Source of the DNA: Victivallales bacterium
Lineage (GTDB): Bacteria > Verrucomicrobiota > Lentisphaeria > Victivallales > JAADHT01
Direction: 5' to 3'
NCBI GenBank assembly: GCA_016930955.1
Contig: JAFGFR010000025.1
Location: 1 to 11,529 of the forward strand
DNA length: 11,529 nt
Below the pieces are notes generated by a model. It ran no database searches. It saw nothing but the letters and a program-made list of their open reading frames with translations, and was not told where the DNA came from. Position numbers and translations under genes: made by a program. Below are positions 6,464 through 11,529 of the stretch, piece by piece (the first letter of the stretch is position 1; every line of letters starts with the position of its first letter).

Positions 6464-6491
6464 AATATATATCATAAAGTGATTTTGTCAA
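6464..6491 (-). promoter_or_regulatory. Strong sigma70-type promoter of the nucleotidyltransferase operon
   Basis: On the minus strand a perfect TTGACA (6486-6491) and TATATT (6464-6469) are separated by 16 nt, and the DNA between and below is AT-rich. The predicted start of transcription is about 30 nt upstream of the ATG at 6427. The -35 box lies immediately next to the edge of a MITE-like repeat remnant (6493). The promoter could drive the whole minus-strand cluster, since the glycosidase-like gene follows the pair by only 29 nt. Confidence 0.55.
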
Positions 6492-6492
6492 G

Positions 6493-6568
6493 TGTGCTTT
6501 CGCCGCACCGTCTGCCGCGTCTGCCTTCCCAACGCAACGTTGTTCACGCAGAGTCTTGAAACTGGCTC
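6493..6568 (-). repeat. Partial inverted copy of the MITE-like repeat (left end)
   Basis: Read on the + strand this stretch matches the reverse complement of about 5-72: TTTCGCCGCACCGTCTGCCG is identical, followed by TCCCAACGC, GTTCACGC and the terminal repeat (6550-6568, 17 of 19 bases), with one small insertion. The remainder of the element is absent, so it is a truncated copy. It opens the gene-free region 6446-6944, which holds no coding sequence but at least three repeat pieces. Confidence 0.65.
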
Positions 6569-6730
6569 CAGGGCCTGCGGCGCAGAAAAACCGACAAGGC
6601 GAACCAAAATCGTCTGGATAGGCGGAAGAAACGACGGCATCAGCCGTTTTCCCTCTTCCGGCACCGGAACGGGGGCGAGGGGGGCGATCGCGGAAAAAAC
6701 TCAAGTTTTTTTCGTTCCAGTCTTGACTTT

Positions 6731-6778
6731 GCCCTCATCGCAGGTAATTTGTGCTCTTGATGAGCAAAATTCCTATCA
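6731..6778. repeat. Dispersed hairpin repeat, copy B
   Basis: It shares GCCCTCATCGCAGGTAATTT and CAAAATTCCTATCA with 2169-2219. This copy folds into a long hairpin: 6742-6756 pairs with 6762-6774 over 13 bp with two single-base bulges and a TTGAT loop. A TTGACT/TAATTT pair 16 nt apart (6723-6728 and 6745-6750) overlaps its left side and could be a promoter reading toward the GH31 gene, but this is weak. Confidence 0.6.
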
Positions 6779-6878
6779 GTTCCCCCCGCCCGGCCTAGGA
6801 CACGACTGGTCTGCGGAATTTGATCGCCGCGCATGGAGATGGCTTGACAGTATCCTGATTCAGTGAAACTCTTCCATC

Positions 6879-6910
6879 GGCGCGGCAACGGGGAGTTTTG
6901 CAATTGGCTC
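6879..6910 (+). repeat. Solo right end of the MITE-like repeat
   Basis: The stretch matches 255-285: GCGCGGCAACGGGGAGTTTT differs from the full element at one position, and the terminal 19 bp match at 17 positions. The rest of the element is not recognisable to its left (6779-6878 holds nothing I can identify). It ends 34 nt upstream of the GH31 start codon. Confidence 0.55.
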
Positions 6911-6944
6911 TGCCGGACATGTGCAAAGCGTAGAGAGTGAAATA

Positions 6945-8654
6945 ATGAATATTGATATTCTTAATCTGGAATCCGATATCCGCCTGCATGCCGGAGAACA
7001 TCTGGTTTTTGATCTGGCATCCGGGGGGCATTGGTATGGTCATGGATTCAATCATGTTCAGGCTTATCCGCTGGAAACGGGGCAAATCGAGAATGATGCA
7101 TTCGCAGTAAACAACATCCAGTGCCCTGTCTGGATGTGTTCCGCCGGACTCGTATTGTTTGCCGACACCATGGCTCCCCTGCGGGTATCCATCAACAGCA
7201 GGGGCGACGGGCAGCTTCGGGTATCTTGCCCTGATGAGCCGTTTACCGTCAGGGTGTTCCGAGGAATTACGCTGACTGAAGCTCATGGGAAATGGCTGCG
7301 TCATATCGGCTGGCCGAATTGCCCCCCGGATGCGTCCCTTTTCGGCGATTCGTTATTCTGCACCTGGACGCAATACCCCCGTTGCATCTCCCAGAAACGT
7401 GTCCTTGACATGGCCCGGCAGATTCGAGACCGGGGCTATCCTTGCCGTACTCTGTTGATTGATGACCGTTGGGAGAATTGTTTCGGGGATTTGGAGTTTT
7501 CGGAAACCGACTTTCCGGATCCGCGCGAAATGTTCTCAGAACTGCGTGAAATGGGATTTGATGCATGGCTGTGGGTAACACCGTTTGTCAATGTCGAGGC
7601 AACGTGCTTCGCTGCATTGGCGCGTGAACGCGTTCTGGTTTCAAATAAGTCCGGAAACAATGCAGCTCTCCTGAAATGGTGGGGAGGAACCGCCGGACTG
7701 GTGGATCTCACCGCCCCTCATGGATGTGATTGGTACCGCAGTAAATTGAAAAATTTAATGGATATCGGGGCTGCAGGCTTCAAAATAGACGGCGGGGACC
7801 GCAAGTACCAGCCGCCTTCCGCAGACTGCGTCTGGCATGTTGACCCGGGAGCCTCCGGTTATTCCGACCGACTGCTGTCGTTTTTTGATGATCTGGTTCC
7901 CAACCGTTGCGAAACACGCACAGCCTGGCTTTCCCAGAAACGTCCGATCATCTGGCGCGAAGGAGGCAAGGATTCACACTGGGGTGCCGACAACGGACTC
8001 AAAGCCATGGTAACCCTTGGACTCCATCTTAGTTTGCTGGGCTATGATCTTCTCATTCCAGATATGGTTCCCGGACGTGTCCAGACTATGAATGCGGAGG
8101 ATCCTCTGCCAACTGACGAGCTGATGACCCGTTGGATTGAAGCATCCGCATTCTTCCCGTTTCTCCAGTTTTCCTACTTCCCGTGGAACTATGCCAGAGA
8201 TACGGCAGATGCCGCACTCGGATATGCACGTGTCCATAAAGTGCTTGAAGCGTATATGAAAATTCAGGCGGAAAACCGCAGATCCCCTCTTCTGCGTCCG
8301 CTCTGGTATGAGTGGCCGGAACATCAGTATCTTTACACGGTCTCCGACGAATTTATGCTCGGAGCCGATCTGCTGGCTGCTCCGGTGCTTGATGAAGGAG
8401 TGACTCGGCGCGATGTGCTGCTTCCGCCGGGAAACTGGATTGATGTTTGGACTGGCAGGGAGGTCAGTGGAGCTCTTTGCGCGTGGCCGGCTCCTTGCCC
8501 GGGAATCCCCCTGTTCGTCCACTCGCGGAATCCGATTCTGATGGATGTTCTGAGACCCGTTGTAAAAACAATCCGGAAAGGAACTGTTTCCACGGGGATA
8601 ACCACATCCGCATGGAACTCCGGGCTCACCCGTGATATAACAGTCAGCGGCTGA
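6945..8654 (+). CDS. Glycoside hydrolase family 31 protein (alpha-glycosidase, MYORG-like branch)
   Basis: This 569-residue protein has the GH31 order: an N-terminal beta-sandwich with the substrate-facing HWYGHGFNHVQAYPLE, a TIM barrel (CTWTQYPRCISQKRVLDMAR, LLIDDRWE), and a C-terminal beta-domain (ADLLAAPVLDEGVTRRDVLL, then GNWIDVWTG). The catalytic nucleophile is Asp282 in GFKIDGGD and the acid/base is Asp349 in SHWGADN, a normal separation. The GGD after the nucleophile and the WYG motif resemble the MYORG/bacterial alpha-galactosidase branch rather than classic alpha-glucosidases. It cleaves alpha-linked sugars, exact sugar unknown. No signal peptide is seen, so it probably acts in the cytoplasm. 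I chose ATG 6945; a GTG at 6921 is in frame but would begin inside repeat-flanking DNA. It is followed by an oxidoreductase gene 193 nt downstream. Confidence 0.88.
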   Translation: MNIDILNLESDIRLHAGEHLVFDLASGGHWYGHGFNHVQAYPLETGQIENDAFAVNNIQCPVWMCSAGLVLFADTMAPLRVSINSRGDGQLRVSCPDEPFTVRVFRGITLTEAHGKWLRHIGWPNCPPDASLFGDSLFCTWTQYPRCISQKRVLDMARQIRDRGYPCRTLLIDDRWENCFGDLEFSETDFPDPREMFSELREMGFDAWLWVTPFVNVEATCFAALARERVLVSNKSGNNAALLKWWGGTAGLVDLTAPHGCDWYRSKLKNLMDIGAAGFKIDGGDRKYQPPSADCVWHVDPGASGYSDRLLSFFDDLVPNRCETRTAWLSQKRPIIWREGGKDSHWGADNGLKAMVTLGLHLSLLGYDLLIPDMVPGRVQTMNAEDPLPTDELMTRWIEASAFFPFLQFSYFPWNYARDTADAALGYARVHKVLEAYMKIQAENRRSPLLRPLWYEWPEHQYLYTVSDEFMLGADLLAAPVLDEGVTRRDVLLPPGNWIDVWTGREVSGALCAWPAPCPGIPLFVHSRNPILMDVLRPVVKTIRKGTVSTGITTSAWNSGLTRDITVSG

Positions 8655-8763
8655 ATTTTCAAAAAATAGATACTGGATCTACTGAACGAATACCGTTTCA
8701 GCATGGTTTACAAAGCAATACCGTACATATTCGGTAAACCCGGTACGTTCGGATTCAATACTG

Positions 8764-8780
8764 GACAGTCTCCGACTGTC
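8764..8780. other. Small perfect hairpin in the GH31-oxidoreductase gap
   Basis: GACAGTC and GACTGTC are perfect 7-bp inverted repeats with a 3-nt loop. No T-tract follows, so termination is not supported. The remaining 193-nt gap holds short ACCG/CGGT dyads and no clear promoter. Confidence 0.35.
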
Positions 8781-8847
8781 TCAGGCAGCCACGGCGGATT
8801 GACTGGATATGTACATAACAACAAACACTGAAAATGAGGAGAATTAA

Positions 8848-9888
8848 TTGAAACCAGTATCCATCGTCATCGTCGGTCTGAACTTCGGTCGGCACATTGT
8901 TGATGAACTGACCCGTGACGGAGGCAATCCGCACATGAAGCTCACAGGACTCTGCGACATCGACCGAAGTAAAGCAGAAGCTCTGGCCTCAGGACAAAGC
9001 GGCCTGGAGGTATATGCCGGCCTCGATGCCGTCCTGTCCGATCCGTCGGTGGATGCCGTAGGCCTCTTTACCGGGCCCGAAAAACGGGCCGAACTGCTGA
9101 GCAGGATTATCAGCGCAGGCAAGGACGTGATGACAACTAAACCCTTCGAGACCGATCCCGCCGCCGCCAAAGCCGTTCTTGAGGAGAGCCTGAAACTCGG
9201 ACGTGTCATACATCTCAATTCACCTAATCCCGGCATCAGCCCCGATCTCGCCGTCATCCGGAACTGGAGGGAGCAGTACAGCCTCGGGGAGCCTGTTGCG
9301 GCACGGGCTGAAGTTTGGACCCATTACCGGGAAAAAGCCGACGGCGGTTGGTATGATGATCCTGTAAAATGTCCGCTCGCCCCGGTCTTCCGACTCGGCA
9401 TCTATCTGATCAATGATCTTGTCTGCCTGTTCGGTGCCGCGGGAAAGGTTGCCGCCATGGGAACCCGCTTGTTTACAGAGCGTCCTACGGCGGATAACGG
9501 TCAGCTTGTCATCGAATTCGGGAATGGTGCTCTGGCCAATATCTTCGCCAGCTTCTGTGTGCGCGACGGAGACCATTACCGTAACGGCCTCACCGTCAAT
9601 TATGAATGCGGAACCGTTTATCGCAATGTCGGACCGGAGCGGGCGGGAGACGGCAGTGAATTGAGTGTTGTTGTCAATGATGCCGAATGGAAACCGCGCC
9701 GTCTTGCCGCTCAAACCATCGTCCGAGGCCGCAGCGGCCATTATGACTGGAACGGGTTTGCTGCCGCTATCCGCAGGGAGTCCAATGCACCGACCTACGA
9801 TATAGAACACATTATAGAACCTCTGAGAATACTCAACGCCATGGGAAAATCAGAAAAATCGGGAAAAACAGAACCCGTTATCCGATAG
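8848..9888 (+). CDS. Gfo/Idh/MocA family oxidoreductase with atypical catalytic motif
   Basis: This 346-residue protein has a Rossmann N-domain (VSIVIVGLNFGRHI, residues 4-17; CDID 36-39 for the cofactor ribose) and the alpha/beta C-domain of NAD(P)-dependent sugar dehydrogenases. The usual EKP motif is TKPF (97-100), keeping the Lys. The usual DxGxHxxD catalytic segment reads RLGIYLIND (182-190), so the catalytic His is replaced by Tyr186 and the first Asp by Arg. Such members may oxidise differently, act as aldehyde/hydrolase-type enzymes, or bind only. The start is TTG, which is rare but well supported: GAGGAG lies 6 nt upstream (8836-8841) and the Rossmann strand begins at once. It follows the GH31 gene on the same strand and probably converts the sugar released. 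Confidence 0.85.
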   Translation: MKPVSIVIVGLNFGRHIVDELTRDGGNPHMKLTGLCDIDRSKAEALASGQSGLEVYAGLDAVLSDPSVDAVGLFTGPEKRAELLSRIISAGKDVMTTKPFETDPAAAKAVLEESLKLGRVIHLNSPNPGISPDLAVIRNWREQYSLGEPVAARAEVWTHYREKADGGWYDDPVKCPLAPVFRLGIYLINDLVCLFGAAGKVAAMGTRLFTERPTADNGQLVIEFGNGALANIFASFCVRDGDHYRNGLTVNYECGTVYRNVGPERAGDGSELSVVVNDAEWKPRRLAAQTIVRGRSGHYDWNGFAAAIRRESNAPTYDIEHIIEPLRILNAMGKSEKSGKTEPVIR

Positions 9889-9901
9889 AAACCCCACATA
9901 A

Positions 9902-10153
9902 TACGCCGCACAAAACACGCGCCTCGCCGAGGAGTTCCTCAAAGGCAACTATTCTCCATTATTGCTCAAGGACGTCGCCAAGGCCGCCCTCCACGCGAAA
10001 TGCAAAGGCATATCCCTGTTCATAGGCCTTTACGACGAGGGGCTCGCCGTCCTGGGCGGCTCCTTCATCAGGCAAGGCGACGAAAAACTGATGTCACTAC
10101 TGGAATCTTTCAACCGACTACAAAACTTCGACATCCTTATGACCTGTAGTTAG
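9902..10153 (+). pseudogene. 3' remnant of an unidentified gene
   Basis: From a stop codon at 9899 the frame stays open for 83 residues to a TAG at 10151. It uses GC-ending codons strongly (for example through LAEEFLKG, LLLKDVAKAALHAK, GLYDEGLAVLGGSF), as real genes here do, and has helix-strand-like content. There is no ATG start with a binding site; the first possible start is TTG at 9962 without any purine tract. It follows the oxidoreductase gene by 13 nt. I cannot identify the family. It looks like the C-terminal end of a gene whose front was lost, but a short TTG-started gene cannot be ruled out. Confidence 0.4.
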
Positions 10154-10292
10154 AAATATTGCTTCTGTGCTTGAAGCTTGTCTTACGCTGATATATGTTA
10201 GCATATTATGCATGCCGCACAGCAAGAAAATGCATGTGTCCATGAGTTCTACAGGAGGCGCGATCCCTGCACGTCCCCGCTTTGGAAGCTCA

Positions 10293-10475
10293 TCAAGACC
10301 AGATGCTCTTTGCCCGTCCTGCCACCAGAGGAGAGTCCTCGAACTTTCCATACATGTGCGCGAGGATGTCTTCGCGCATGCCCTGCACCGGTTTCGCGCC
10401 CCACGTTACGCCGGACAAGTCGCAGGACACAGCTGGACTGCGGTGCTTGTGTTTCAGCACCGCTTTAACTGTGGG
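10293..10475 (-). pseudogene. Possible frameshifted coding remnant
   Basis: On the minus strand a 60-residue frame without a plausible start contains TWGAKPVQGMREDILAHMYG and KFEDSPLVAGRA before a stop at 10293. Near that point another minus frame continues with GLDELPKRGRAGIAPPVELM toward 10118, as if a frameshift split one gene. Codon and residue composition look coding-like, but I recognise no family. The surrounding stretch 10154-10592 holds no intact gene on either strand. Confidence 0.25.
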
Positions 10476-10530
10476 TTAATTTTGGATTTCGACATTCGGA
10501 TTTGTTTGGAATTTTGGGTTTCGTGCTTAG
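10474..10530. repeat. Low-complexity TTTGG/TTCGG-type intergenic sequence
   Basis: Short units such as TTTTGGATTTCG, TTCGGATTTG and TTTGGAATTTTGGGTTTCG recur in degenerate form. It is AT-richer than its surroundings and non-coding, similar in style to the heptamer repeat at 2761-2814 but with different units. Confidence 0.35.
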
Positions 10531-10592
10531 AATCTTCAAACGGCGCCACTTACTGATCTCCGAGGCACTTTTCGTGTAGAGAGCGCAAGTCA

Positions 10593-10641
10593 GGAGTGTC
10601 AAGCGTCATTTGAACCTGATGGTCAGGCGACTTGACACTCC
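10593..10641 (-). terminator. Two-tier hairpin at the 3' end of the URO-D-like gene
   Basis: GGAGTGTCAAG (10593-10603) pairs perfectly with CTTGACACTCC (10631-10641), and inside the loop CCTGA-TGG-TCAGG forms a second stem. The right arm covers the last sense codons of the URO-D-like gene (LECQVA). On the minus strand no U-tract follows, so it is not a textbook intrinsic terminator; it may protect the 3' end of the mRNA or stop transcription with Rho. Confidence 0.4.
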
Positions 10642-11529
10642 AAGAATGCCTCGAACATGGCGATGACGTTGTTTAGGGGGGTCTCCGGCATTACTGTGTG
10701 GCTGGTGCCGCCGATATAGCCGCCGTCGAACTTCCCGAACAGCGTTATCAGCTCACGTACCTCGCGCTTCACATCCTCTGGGGTACCGCGCACCAGCGTC
10801 CCCTGAACATCCACCCCGCCGTAGAAGCACACCTTGCCGCCGAACTCCTGCGACAACTGCCGCACGTCCATGGCCTGGGGCTGTACCGGGTTGAGGACGT
10901 TGAGGCCGATGTCGATCAGATCGGGAAGAATGCTGGTAATGTTTCCGCATAGATGCATCCACACATGCGCGCCGCCAGAACGTACACGTTCGAACATCCG
11001 CCGGTAGGCCGGTCTGTAGAAACGCCGCCAGTCGTCCGGATTCATGAGCAAGCTGCGCTGACAACCCCAGTCGTCAGAAAAGAATACGGCATCCACTCCG
11101 CGTGCGGTCCACTGATCGATGATCGCAAGGTTGTAATCAACCACCCGATCCCTTAGTCGAGAGAAGTTCGCTTCGTCCGTGTAGGGATCCATCAGCATGT
11201 TGTCAAAGCCCCGCAGCATCCAGAGGCGCTCAAACAGCGTTAACCAGACAACGGCCTGAACGTAACGGTCGCCGCGCTGCTTCAGCCGTTCGTCGGCAGC
11301 GGCGAACCTGGCGGCGCGTTGGGGGTCCGGAAAGGGATATCTGGCAAGAGCCTCGTAGCCGCTTTCGAGCGGATAGTACTCTGTCTTTGCGCCATGGCCG
11401 TCGTCCTCCCACCCTGTACCCCACTGATCCTTCCAGCGCCGCACGCCATCCCGGGTTCCCTGGCTCTCGCCAAAATCCTCCGGAGAAACCCAGCCCAGCA
11501 TATCGTCAGGGAATCGGGCGGACAGTGCA
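10623..11529 (-). CDS. Uroporphyrinogen decarboxylase (URO-D) family protein, 5' end outside the window
   Basis: The frame is open to the right edge, so the N-terminus is missing; 301 residues are visible, and an internal Met at 11501 is not the true start because coding continues upstream (ARFPDD). The barrel core shows VDAVFFSDDWGCQRSLLMNP, then HVWMHLCGNITSILPDLIDI with the active-site HLCG loop, LNPVQPQAMDV, VCFYGGVDVQGTL, and the end GGYIGGTSHTVMPETPLNN. These match URO-D-like proteins. Unlike the URO-D gene at 3268-4233 it has HxCG, which is part of the zinc site of methyltransferases such as MtbA, so methyl transfer to or from a thiol or corrinoid is more conceivable here. The rest of the zinc site is not certain. 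Base composition is richer in GC than the genes around 3-6 kb. It overlaps a hairpin at its 3' end. Confidence 0.83.
   Translation of the reverse strand, partial: ALSARFPDDMLGWVSPEDFGESQGTRDGVRRWKDQWGTGWEDDGHGAKTEYYPLESGYEALARYPFPDPQRAARFAAADERLKQRGDRYVQAVVWLTLFERLWMLRGFDNMLMDPYTDEANFSRLRDRVVDYNLAIIDQWTARGVDAVFFSDDWGCQRSLLMNPDDWRRFYRPAYRRMFERVRSGGAHVWMHLCGNITSILPDLIDIGLNVLNPVQPQAMDVRQLSQEFGGKVCFYGGVDVQGTLVRGTPEDVKREVRELITLFGKFDGGYIGGTSHTVMPETPLNNVIAMFEAFLECQVA

Noticed and set aside
6844..6872. A perfect TTGACA at 6844-6849 as the GH31 promoter.
   Set aside because: No acceptable -10 box is found at 15-19 nt downstream.
10167..10556. A 129-codon + strand frame in the decayed region.
   Set aside because: It has low-complexity, unconserved-looking content and lies antisense to a frame with better coding character.
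1..11529. CRISPR arrays, tRNA or rRNA genes, and replication origins.
   Set aside because: No regularly spaced direct repeats, no tRNA-like cloverleaf or conserved rRNA stretches, and no origin-type box clusters were seen on reading the window.

Overview
The window looks like a piece of an environmental bacterial genome of moderate to high GC, most plausibly from the PVC group (Lentisphaerota/Victivallales, Kiritimatiellota or a planctomycete relative). This placement is an inference. It rests on several uroporphyrinogen-decarboxylase-like (URO-D) paralogues next to glycoside hydrolase and Gfo/Idh/MocA genes, on weak or variable ribosome binding sites, and on repeat-rich intergenic DNA. There is no rRNA, tRNA or taxonomic marker gene to confirm it.

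Layout. (i) Positions 5-285 hold a compact non-coding element with 19-bp perfect terminal inverted repeats, internal hairpins and a possible target-site duplication, so it resembles a MITE. (ii) Positions 293-1062 carry a Phd/YefM-VapC toxin-antitoxin operon on the + strand with its own promoter and a palindromic candidate operator. (iii) Positions 1342-2106 (minus strand) encode an unrecognised membrane protein. (iv) From 6427 down to 2225 all genes lie on the minus strand with short gaps. In transcription order they are a small conserved protein overlapping a minimal nucleotidyltransferase (an MNT-type toxin-antitoxin-like pair), a large TIM-barrel glycoside-hydrolase-like protein, a complete URO-D-like protein, the C-terminal remnant of a second URO-D-like protein, and a cupin sugar-isomerase-like protein. 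(v) Positions 6446-6944 form a gene-free stretch packed with pieces of the MITE-like repeat and a second hairpin-forming repeat. (vi) Positions 6945-9888 (+ strand) encode a family GH31 glycosidase with both catalytic aspartates visible and a Gfo/Idh/MocA oxidoreductase with an atypical catalytic motif. (vii) Positions 9889-10592 are decayed DNA with coding remnants and no intact gene. (viii) Positions 10623-11529 (minus strand) hold a third URO-D-like gene that runs off the right edge, with a two-tier hairpin at its 3' end.

Functionally, the metabolic genes read as an accessory carbohydrate-use locus: two glycosidase-type proteins release sugars, while the Gfo/Idh oxidoreductase and the cupin enzyme would modify them. 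URO-D-like proteins of this kind are related to cofactor and corrinoid methyltransferases (MtaA/MtbA type) as well as to HemE, so a role in handling methylated or otherwise modified substrates is possible but unproven. The toxin-antitoxin pairs, gene remnants and dispersed repeats show a plastic region. The strongest hunt candidates are the structured repeat family, whose termini lie directly next to gene starts, the second hairpin repeat, the nucleotidyltransferase pair, and the URO-D/glycosidase cluster.
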